A DNA stretch of 41,567 nt from Streptomyces sp. T39 (GTDB lineage: Bacteria > Actinomycetota > Actinomycetes > Streptomycetales > Streptomycetaceae): positions 210,944 to 252,510 of the forward strand of contig NZ_RDBP01000054.1 in assembly GCF_008042045.1 (NCBI RefSeq), in the 5' to 3' direction. Below, one piece after another: positions 15,635-22,016 of this stretch. Below the pieces are notes generated by a model that was not told the origin of the DNA, ran no database searches, and worked only from the letters and a program-made list of their open reading frames with translations. Each line of letters begins with the position of its first letter. Within the stretch, counting starts at the first letter, position 1. The position numbers and the translations under genes are program-made.

Positions 15635-16003
15635 TCAGCTCCGATTGAACATGGCGAGCATGCGACGCGTCACCGCGAAGCCGCCGAAGACGTTGATACT
15701 GGCCAGAAGGATCGCCACGGCCGACAGCACCGTGACCGCCGTGCTCGTGTGGCCGATCTGCAGAATCGCGCCGACGACGATGATCCCGGAGATCGCGTTC
15801 GTCACCGACATCAGCGGTGTGTGCAGGGCATGGTGCACGTGGCCGATCACGTAGTAGCCGATCACGATCGCGAGCACGAAGACCGTCACATGGGGCAGCA
15901 GCGCCGCCGGCGCGAACGCGGCGGCGAGGAACAGCGCCAGGGCGCCGATGGCCACACCGGAGAACTTCTGACGCGGCGATGCGGGCTCCGCCCGCCGGGC
16001 GAC
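15635..16003 (-). pseudogene. pntA: Truncated pntA: only the membrane domain remains
   Basis: The last ~120 residues match the C-terminal membrane part of fused PntA alpha subunits: GVAIGALALFLAAAFAPAAL, VIGYYVIGHVHHALHTPLMS, AISGIIVVGAILQIG and the end NVFGGFAVTRRMLAMF. Before them only a short linker (RRAEPASPRQK) remains. The ~370-residue NAD(H)-binding domain I is missing and no start codon or ribosome site fits the frame. Immediately upstream lies the N-terminal stump of an unrelated secreted protein. A stand-alone small PntAB subunit is an alternative, but it would need a start and normally lacks the extra first helix seen here. The 5' limit is approximate. Confidence 0.75.
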
Positions 16004-16016
16004 TGCCTGGCGGCGG

Positions 16017-16307
16017 TCACCGGGAACGGTTCCACACCGCCCGCGGTGCGCCCGATGCCGGGGATGCGCCCTCGGCCACCAGGGGCATCGTGCCGGGCTC
16101 GGGGGAGAAGGCGATGTACGCTCCCGGGTCCGTGGCCCGCAGCGGGCCGCTGGTGGTCGCCGCAGCGCTCGCCGGCTCGGCGTGCGCGGGCGACGCACCG
16201 GCGAGCGCGGACAACAGCGGGGAGGAGAGGGCGGTGACGCCGAGCCCGAGCCCGAGCACGGACCTCCGGCCGGCACCGGGCGGATCGTACGGGTCCATGG
16301 CATGCAT
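16017..16307 (-). pseudogene. N-terminal stump of a Tat-secreted protein, probably GH115 alpha-glucuronidase
   Basis: A 96-residue frame starting MHAMDPYDPP, with a twin-arginine signal (AGRRSVLGLGLGVTALSS) and an AHA/E-type cleavage site near residue 43. It is followed by ATDPGAYIAFSPEPGTMPLV, which resembles the start of the mature part of GH115 xylan alpha-1,2-glucuronidases. It then ends at TGA 16017 in unrelated residues (GAPRAVWNRSR). A real GH115 enzyme is about ten times longer. It follows the GH10 xylanase on the same strand and has the same CGAAA-N-TTTCG operator just upstream, consistent with a xylan regulon. GH115 identity is moderately sure; truncation is clear if it is correct. 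Confidence 0.6.
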
Positions 16308-16312
16308 CCGAA

Positions 16313-16323
16313 CGAAAGTTTCG
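16313..16323. promoter_or_regulatory. Xylanase-type palindromic operator, site 2
   Basis: CGAAAGTTTCG, an 11-base palindrome lying between the xylanase stop and the GH115-like start. It is identical, on the other strand, to the site upstream of the xylanase. This palindrome is known from Streptomyces xylanase promoters. Confidence 0.65.
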
Positions 16324-16354
16324 GAACGACGGGGTGCCGGCGCTCCCGGCGCGG

Positions 16355-17503
16355 TCAGCGGCGGCGGGCCGCCAGGCGGAGGTCCTGGAGCAGGGCCCGG
16401 TAGGCCGGCTTCTCCGCGTAGTCCTCGTCCAGGATGTTCGCCGCGCCCTCCCCGTCGAAGACGCCGGGCACCCAGGAGTACTTGTCGGTGAAGCCCCACA
16501 CGGTGAAGTCGGTGCAGCGGCGGGTCAGCAGGCATGCCTGGAGCAGCACGCTGTAGCCGCGCGCCTGCGCCTCCCGTTCGGCGGCGTCGGCGGGCATCGG
16601 CACCCGGACGTCGGCCTCGGTGACCGCCGTCTCCAGTCCGAGGGCGTCGAAGCGGCCGAGGTTCGCGGTCACATCGCCCGGGAACCCGTACTGCACGGCG
16701 AAGTGGCCCTGGAAGCCGACGCCGTGCACGGGGACGCCCTCCCGTCGCAGGTCGGCGACGAGTCCGTGCAGCGCCGTGCTCTTCGCGTTGACGCCCTCGA
16801 TGTTGTAGTCGTTGATGTAGAGCCTGGCCGCGGGGTCGGCCCGGTGGGCCCAGCGGAAGGCGTCGGCGATGTAGCCGGGCCCGAGCTTTCGCAGCCAGAT
16901 GCTGTCGCGCAGCGTCCCGTCGTCGTCGAAGGCCTCGTTGACGACGTCCCACTGCCAGATCCGCCCCTTGAAGTGACGCACCTGTTCGGTGACGTGGCGG
17001 CGCAGCAGCTCCCGCAGCTCCTCGGCGGAGAAGTCGTCCTCGTCGAGCCAGGAGGGCAGCTGGCTGTGCCAGACGAGGGTGTGGCCCCGGACCAGCTGGC
17101 CGTTGCGCCCGGCGAAGTCCACCAGTTCGTCGGCCGCGGCCCAGTCGTAGGTGCCGCGCACGGGCTCGACGAGCTGCCACTTCATCACGTTCTCGGCGGT
17201 GACCGAGGAGAATGCGCTCACCCCGTCGCGGTAGGCGGCGTCGTCGGCGAGCGCCGCCATGTCCACGGCCGTGCCGATCCGTATGCCGTTGCGGCGGCCC
17301 AGCTCGCCGAGCGTCTGCGCGCCCGTGTCGCGGCCGGTCCGGCCGGCCTGCGCGGTCCGCCCGGGCACGTCCTCGTGCGCGGCGCTCGCGGCGCGCGCGG
17401 TCCGGCCGGTGCCGGCCGGGGCCGAGGCGGCGGGGAGTGCCAGGGTGCCGAGGAGTCCTGCGGCTGCGGCGCCCACCGCCAGGGCGCGGGTCGTCCTGCT
17501 CAT
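16355..17503 (-). CDS. GH10 endo-1,4-beta-xylanase, secreted
   Basis: A 382-residue protein with a Sec-type signal peptide (residues 1-~28, ALAVGAAAAGLLGTLALPAASA), a Thr/Arg/Ala-rich linker to ~62 and a single GH10 barrel (~63-380). Acid/base Glu190 is in WDVVNEAFDDD and nucleophile Glu296 in TAVTEADVR. Other GH10 hallmarks are ENVMKWQLVEP, GHTLVWHSQLP and WGFTDKYSW. It cleaves internal beta-1,4 bonds of xylan outside the cell. There is no carbohydrate-binding module. ATG at 17503 follows AAAGGGG. A CGAAACTTTCG operator lies 77 bases upstream. The following gene was probably a GH115 alpha-glucuronidase, now truncated. Confidence 0.95.
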   Translation of the reverse strand: MSRTTRALAVGAAAAGLLGTLALPAASAPAGTGRTARAASAAHEDVPGRTAQAGRTGRDTGAQTLGELGRRNGIRIGTAVDMAALADDAAYRDGVSAFSSVTAENVMKWQLVEPVRGTYDWAAADELVDFAGRNGQLVRGHTLVWHSQLPSWLDEDDFSAEELRELLRRHVTEQVRHFKGRIWQWDVVNEAFDDDGTLRDSIWLRKLGPGYIADAFRWAHRADPAARLYINDYNIEGVNAKSTALHGLVADLRREGVPVHGVGFQGHFAVQYGFPGDVTANLGRFDALGLETAVTEADVRVPMPADAAEREAQARGYSVLLQACLLTRRCTDFTVWGFTDKYSWVPGVFDGEGAANILDEDYAEKPAYRALLQDLRLAARRR

Positions 17504-17579
17504 GGACGTCCCCTTTCATGGGGTGTCGTTCGGTGTCCCGTTGCGGGGCGAGGACCGGCCGTACGTGCTCGTGACCGAT

Positions 17580-17590
17580 CGAAACTTTCG
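17580..17590. promoter_or_regulatory. Xylanase-type palindromic operator, site 1
   Basis: CGAAACTTTCG, a palindrome in the divergent gap between the GH10 xylanase (-) and zwf (+), within a locally A/T-richer stretch (17580-17621) that is likely the xylanase promoter. The same palindrome recurs upstream of the GH115-like stump. Confidence 0.7.
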
Positions 17591-17768
17591 GTATTGTCCT
17601 CGCAATTTTCTGGGAACCTAGGGCCTCGCTGTCGCCCGGTCAATCCCCGTGCGGCAGCCGCTTCGGCGACGCGGCCGCGGAGGGACGAAACAGGCCCGGG
17701 GCGAGCCCAGGTGCGATCCTCGGAACGGATGCACTCGAATCGCCGTTCGCACAAGGAGGACTGACCCC

Positions 17769-19304
17769 ATGTCGGAGAACAGCGGCTGGGCGAATCCGCT
17801 GCGGGACCCGCTCGACCGGAGACTGCCCCGGATCGCCGGCCCCTCCGGGCTGGTGATCTTCGGGGTCACCGGAGACCTGTCCCGCAAGAAGCTGATGCCC
17901 GCCGTCTACGACCTCGCCAACCGCGGCCTGCTGCCACCGGGCTTCTCGCTCGTCGGGTTCGCCCGCCGCGACTGGGCCGACCAGGACTTCGCCCAGGAGG
18001 TGCACGACGCCGTCCGCGAGCACGCGCGCACGCCTTTCCGCGAGGAGGTGTGGCAGCAGCTCGCGGAGGGGATGCGCTTCGTCCAGGGCGACTTCGACGA
18101 CGACGCGGCCTTCGAGCAGCTGAGGGCCACCGTCGAGCACCTCGACAAGGCGCAGGGCACCGGAGGCAACTTCGCGTTCTACCTCTCGGTGCCGCCCAAG
18201 TTCTTCCCCAAGGTCGTCCAGCAGCTCAAGAACCACGGCCTGTCCGACGCACCCGCCGGCTCCTGGCGCCGCGCGGTCATCGAGAAGCCGTTCGGGCACG
18301 ATCTGGCCAGCGCCTGCGAACTCAACGCGATCGTCCACGAGGTCTTCGCGCCCGACGAGGTCTTCAGGATCGACCACTACCTGGGCAAGGAGACCGTCCA
18401 GAACATCCTGGCGCTGCGGTTCGCCAACACCCTCTTCGAGCCCGTCTGGAACCGGTCGTTCGTCGACCATGTGCAGATCACCATGGCCGAGGACATCGGC
18501 ATCGGGGGCCGCGCCGGCTACTACGACGGCATCGGCGCCGCCCGCGACGTCGTCCAGAACCACCTCCTGCAGCTGCTCGCGCTCACCGCGATGGAGGAGC
18601 CCGCCTCCTTCGACGCGGCCTCCCTCGTCACCGAGAAGCTCAAGGTGCTGCGGGCCGTGCGGCTCCCCGCCGACCTGAGCCTGCACACCGTGCGCGGCCA
18701 GTACACGGCGGGCTGGCAGGGCGGCGAGCAGGCGGTCGGCTACCTCCAGGAGGACGGCATCGCGCCCCGGTCGACCACCGACACCTATGCCGCCGTCAAG
18801 CTCGGCATCGACAACCGCCGCTGGGCCGGGGTGCCGTTCTACCTGCGGACCGGCAAGCGGCTGGGGCGCCGGGTCACCGAGATCGCGGTGGTCTTCCAGC
18901 GTGCCCCGCACTCCCCGTTCGACTCCAGCGCCACCGAGGAGCTGGGGGAGAACGCCCTGGTCATCCGGGTGCAGCCGGACGAGGGCGTCACCATGCGCTT
19001 CGGCTCCAAGGTGCCCGGCACCTCCATGGAACTGCGGGACGTGACCATGGACTTCGCCTACGGCGAGTCGTTCACCGAGTCCAGCCCGGAGGCGTACGAG
19101 CGGCTCATCCTCGATGTCCTGCTCGGCGACGCCAACCTCTTCCCCCGCACCGAGGAGGTCGAGGAGTCCTGGCGTGTCCTCGACCCCATCGAGGACCACT
19201 GGCGACAGCACGGCACGCCCGCGCAGTACCCGGCCGGCACCTGGGGCCCGGCCGAGGCCGACGAAATGCTCGCACGAGACGGACGGAGCTGGCGCAGGCC
19301 ATGA
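17769..19304 (+). CDS. zwf: Glucose-6-phosphate 1-dehydrogenase
   Basis: A 511-residue enzyme of standard length. The N-terminal Rossmann motif is VIFGVTGDLSRKKLMPA (~29-45), the substrate/catalytic motif RIDHYLGKE (~200), then EKPFGHDL and the C-terminal dimer domain with FYLRTGKRL. It oxidises glucose 6-phosphate to 6-phosphogluconolactone and makes NADPH, the entry step of the oxidative pentose phosphate pathway. ATG is preceded by AAGGAGG at 7 bases. It overlaps opcA by ATGA, the usual actinobacterial pair. Transaldolase, transketolase and gnd, which often accompany zwf in Streptomyces, are absent here, so this may be one of two paralogous zwf loci. Confidence 0.97.
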   Translation: MSENSGWANPLRDPLDRRLPRIAGPSGLVIFGVTGDLSRKKLMPAVYDLANRGLLPPGFSLVGFARRDWADQDFAQEVHDAVREHARTPFREEVWQQLAEGMRFVQGDFDDDAAFEQLRATVEHLDKAQGTGGNFAFYLSVPPKFFPKVVQQLKNHGLSDAPAGSWRRAVIEKPFGHDLASACELNAIVHEVFAPDEVFRIDHYLGKETVQNILALRFANTLFEPVWNRSFVDHVQITMAEDIGIGGRAGYYDGIGAARDVVQNHLLQLLALTAMEEPASFDAASLVTEKLKVLRAVRLPADLSLHTVRGQYTAGWQGGEQAVGYLQEDGIAPRSTTDTYAAVKLGIDNRRWAGVPFYLRTGKRLGRRVTEIAVVFQRAPHSPFDSSATEELGENALVIRVQPDEGVTMRFGSKVPGTSMELRDVTMDFAYGESFTESSPEAYERLILDVLLGDANLFPRTEEVEESWRVLDPIEDHWRQHGTPAQYPAGTWGPAEADEMLARDGRSWRRP

Positions 19305-20248
19305 AGATCGACCTCACGGACACCACGGCCAGCAAGATCAACAAGGCGCTGGTGAAAGGCCGCCGCGCGATCGGCACCCCCGCCGTCGGCATGGTCCTCA
19401 CCCTGGTCATCGTCACCGACGAGGAGCACGCCTACGACGCCATCAAGGCCGCGGGCGACGCCTCGCGCGAGCACCCCTCGCGCACCCTCGTCGTCATCAA
19501 GCGGCATGCCCGCTCGCCGCGCGACCGCCACGCCACCCGCCTCGACGCCGAGGTGCGCCTCGGCAGCGACGCCGGCGCGGGGGAGACCGTCCTGCTGCGC
19601 CTGCACGGCGAGCTCGCCGACCGCGCCGACTCGGTGGTGCTGCCCCTGCTGCTCCCCGACGCCCCCGTGGTCGTCTGGTGGCCCGTCGACGCACCCCCGG
19701 TCCCGGCCCGGGACCCGCTCGGCTCCCTCGCCCAGCGCAGGATCACCGACACCTACGCCGTCGAGGAGCCGCTGCGGGAACTCGCCGCCCGCGCCGAGGG
19801 GTACGAGCCCGGCGACACGGACCTGGCCTGGACGCGGCTCACCCCCTGGCGCTCCATGCTCGCCGCCGCCCTCGACCAGGCGCGGACCGAGGTGCTGTCG
19901 GCGGTGGTGGAGAGCGAGGCGGAGAACCCGAGCGCCGAACTGCTCGCCCGCTGGTTCTGCGCCCGCCTCGGCGTGCCGGTGGAGCAGGTCGTCACGGCCG
20001 GCCCCGTCGTCACCGCCGTACGCCTGCGCACGGCCGACGGCGAGATCCACATCGACCGGCCGGAGGGGCCGGTCGCCCGGCTGTCCATCCCCGGCCAGCC
20101 GAACCGGGTGCTCGCCCTGAAGGTGCGCAGCACCGCCGAACTCATCGCCGAGGAACTGCGCCGGCTCGACCCGGACGAGGCGTATGCGGCGGCGCTGCAC
20201 ACGGAAATCATCGCCCCGCCGCAGGAGTCGCGGGCGGACGGCGGCTGA
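19301..20248 (+). CDS. opcA: Glucose-6-phosphate dehydrogenase assembly protein OpcA
   Basis: A 315-residue protein matching OpcA along its length: MKIDLTDTTASKINKALV at the start, a central VVWWPVDAPP, RRITDTYAVEEP, and DLAWTRLTPWRSMLAAALDQ near 185-205. OpcA is needed for G6PDH activity in actinobacteria and cyanobacteria and links it to redox control. Its ATG overlaps the zwf stop codon, so the two are translated together. A clean hairpin at 20302 ends the operon. Confidence 0.96.
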   Translation: MKIDLTDTTASKINKALVKGRRAIGTPAVGMVLTLVIVTDEEHAYDAIKAAGDASREHPSRTLVVIKRHARSPRDRHATRLDAEVRLGSDAGAGETVLLRLHGELADRADSVVLPLLLPDAPVVVWWPVDAPPVPARDPLGSLAQRRITDTYAVEEPLRELAARAEGYEPGDTDLAWTRLTPWRSMLAAALDQARTEVLSAVVESEAENPSAELLARWFCARLGVPVEQVVTAGPVVTAVRLRTADGEIHIDRPEGPVARLSIPGQPNRVLALKVRSTAELIAEELRRLDPDEAYAAALHTEIIAPPQESRADGG

Positions 20249-20784
20249 ATGCGGTGACGGGGGACCCGGCCCGCGCGACGGACGGGGCGGGGTGAACGAA
20301 TTCAGGGGTGCGGCGAAAAGCCGCACCCCTGACGTGTGAAGGCCGTGTGACGCGGCGCCCGCATTCCGTTCCCTCCGTCGGATCTGCACAGCGAATGCTC
20401 AGGCGGCACATCGTCTCCGCACTGTCGGCAAGCCCCTGACCTGCGGAAATCGCCCTCTGTGCGGTCATGTCCCGTTTGTCTGAGCGGGAGTTCGGCCCGT
20501 CGGCGCCGCCTCCCGGGCGATCCCGTGAAGAAGGTGGCCCCGATTCATGGAGGCGCGTGCACGTCCTCGCAATACAACGCCGCCGAAAGGCCCCGATCGG
20601 CCCGTCACGGCCTCCTCGCGATTGGGCCGCCAACACGCCCACGTGCTTTGATCCTTCGCACCGCGGGATGCGATACCGGTTCTTGCATCCGGGAATCTCC
20701 CCCCACCCCGCAGGGCGGCCGGCGAAGCGATTCGCCCGCCGGGCGCCGTCATTTCGCACCATCCATCCGAAGGGAAGCTTCTCC
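20249..20784 (+). promoter_or_regulatory. Intergenic region with promoter of the peptide-export locus
   Basis: 536 bases without a convincing gene. After the opcA terminator the sequence becomes less GC-rich (about 20440-20700). Ribosome-site-like GAAGGGAAG lies at 20769-20777. A small 6-bp hairpin (GGCGAA-GCGA-TTCGCC, 20721-20736) lies in the presumed leader of the precursor gene. An open frame from 20467 is continuous with the precursor but has no ribosome site and atypical composition. I see no sharp promoter boxes. Confidence 0.5.
20302..20332 (+). terminator. Terminator of zwf-opcA
   Basis: TCAGGGGTGCGGC-GAAAA-GCCGCACCCCTGA: a perfect 13-bp stem with a GAAAA loop, 53 bases after the opcA stop. 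Confidence 0.9.
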
Positions 20785-21003
20785 ATGAACTTCGTCCCCA
20801 CCCAGGAGATCTCCGACAGCGAGCTGGACAACGTGGCCGGCGGCCTCCACAGCGCCGTGGTCGGCAACGCCACCGCCGCGCTGGACTCCATCGCCCCGGT
20901 CTCCGGCACCGTCGCCGCCGTGACCGGTGTGGTCGAGGGCGCCACGGGTCTCAACACCGCCGCCCTCACCGGCCCGGTCACCGGACTCGTCGCCGGTCTG
21001 TAA
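20785..21003 (+). CDS. Double-glycine-leader bacteriocin-like precursor peptide
   Basis: A 72-residue peptide. Residues 1-20 form an acidic leader ending ISDSELDNVAGG, the classic double-glycine pattern cut by C39 peptidases; cleavage is expected after Gly20. The predicted core (21-72) is rich in Ala, Val, Gly and Thr. It has no Cys, Lys, Arg, Phe, Tyr or Trp, and ends in repeated TGL/GPVTGLVAGL motifs. Lack of Cys excludes lanthionine or disulfide rings. The gene is directly followed by an 18-bp hairpin and then by an adaptor, a C39-peptidase ABC exporter and a second ABC exporter. This makes it the obvious cargo. Activity is unknown: bacteriocin, signal or surface-active peptide are all possible. 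Too small and unusual to name. Confidence 0.82.
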   Translation: MNFVPTQEISDSELDNVAGGLHSAVVGNATAALDSIAPVSGTVAAVTGVVEGATGLNTAALTGPVTGLVAGL

Positions 21004-21061
21004 GGTCTCCCGGTCCGCAGGACCTCCGCGGCCCGCCGGCCCGCTCTGCCGGCACCGCCGT

Positions 21062-21102
21062 GCCGTGTGCCCCGGAACCAGCCAGGTTCCGGGGCACACG
21101 GC
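21062..21102 (+). terminator. Strong hairpin between precursor and exporter genes
   Basis: GCCGTGTGCCCCGGAACC, a 5-base loop and its perfect 18-bp complement. It lies 58 bases after the precursor stop and 107 before the adaptor start. It probably protects the precursor mRNA and lets only part of transcription continue, giving more peptide than transporter. Confidence 0.85.
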
Positions 21103-21209
21103 CGTCAGCCCCGCCGTGCGGCGCACGGCCCGTAGGACGGGACGCTCCGTCGAGCCCCCGGCGCGGGAGGCGGCACGGAAGGTCCCCCGGAAGCCCAGGG
21201 AAGCGTGTC

Positions 21210-22016
21210 GTGCAGTTCCGCCAACAGGCCCTCTCCAGACTCCGGTCGGCCGAGGACATCGACCTCCCGGTGCGCTACGCGCGCCCCCAGGGACTCCTCG
21301 TCCTCGCGGTCACCCTCACCGCCATGGCCGCCGCGACGGTGTGGGCGGTCGCCGGCACCGTGACCTCCACCGTCACCGCCCCCGGCGTGCTCACCCACGC
21401 CCAGGGCAGCTATGTGCTCCAGAGCCCGGTCTCCGGCCAGATCACCGAGGTGCTCGCCGAGGAGGGCGAACGCGTCGCCGCCGACGCCCCCTTGCTGAAG
21501 GTCCGCACCGCGGGCGGCGACACCGTCGTGCGCACCATCGCCGCCGGCCGGGTCACCGCCCTCGTCGCCGCCATCGGCTCCGTCGTCACCACCGGCAGCG
21601 ACCTCGCCGCCGTCGAGCGGGCGCGCGCCGCCGACGACCCCCTGATGGCCGTCCTCTACGTGCCCGCGGACAGCGGCCCCGACGTCCCCGTCGGCGCGCG
21701 CGTCGACCTGAGCGTGCAGTCCGTCGCCGCCCAGCGGTACGGAGTGCTGCGCGGCACGGTGAAGTCCGTCGGCAGGACCGCCGAGACCAGCCGGCGCATC
21801 ACCGCCTTCCTCGGCAGCAGCCAGCTCGGCGAGCAGTTCTCCGGCAAGGGGCTGCCCGTCGCCGTGATCGTGGAGCTCGCCCCCGATCCGCACACCGACT
21901 CCGGCTACGACTGGTCCACCTCGAACGGCCCGCCCCACGCCCTCCCGTCCATGACCCTCGCGAGCGGATCGGTCCACACCGCCGCCCGGCACCCGATCGA
22001 TTGGCTGCTGCCGTGA
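21210..22016 (+). CDS. HlyD-family membrane adaptor of peptide exporter
   Basis: A 268-residue protein with one membrane helix near residues 25-50 (GLLVLAVTLTAMAAATVWAV) and an extracytoplasmic part. The latter opens with a biotinyl-lipoyl-like half motif (VLQSPVSGQITEVLAEEGER) and continues with a beta-barrel region. This is the membrane-fusion adaptor that usually accompanies NHLM-type bacteriocin ABC exporters. The long coiled-coil hairpin of Gram-negative HlyD is absent, as expected for a single-membrane cell. GTG at 21210 is preceded by AGGGAAG; the open frame extends upstream through the hairpin and is not used. Its stop overlaps the next start (GTGA). Confidence 0.82.
   Translation: MQFRQQALSRLRSAEDIDLPVRYARPQGLLVLAVTLTAMAAATVWAVAGTVTSTVTAPGVLTHAQGSYVLQSPVSGQITEVLAEEGERVAADAPLLKVRTAGGDTVVRTIAAGRVTALVAAIGSVVTTGSDLAAVERARAADDPLMAVLYVPADSGPDVPVGARVDLSVQSVAAQRYGVLRGTVKSVGRTAETSRRITAFLGSSQLGEQFSGKGLPVAVIVELAPDPHTDSGYDWSTSNGPPHALPSMTLASGSVHTAARHPIDWLLP

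Noticed and set aside
13018..15648. Very long + strand frame antisense to katG/pntB
   Set aside because: Typical GC-rich shadow of real minus-strand genes; the composition is His/Asp/Gly-rich without recognisable domains.
20467..21003. 178-residue frame that would extend the precursor peptide upstream
   Set aside because: The extension is Arg/Pro-rich with no ribosome site, while the ATG at 20785 has a Shine-Dalgarno and yields a canonical short double-glycine leader.
20785..21003. Lanthipeptide precursor
   Set aside because: The core has no Cys and no LanM/LanB/LanC-like gene is present, so lanthionine rings cannot form.
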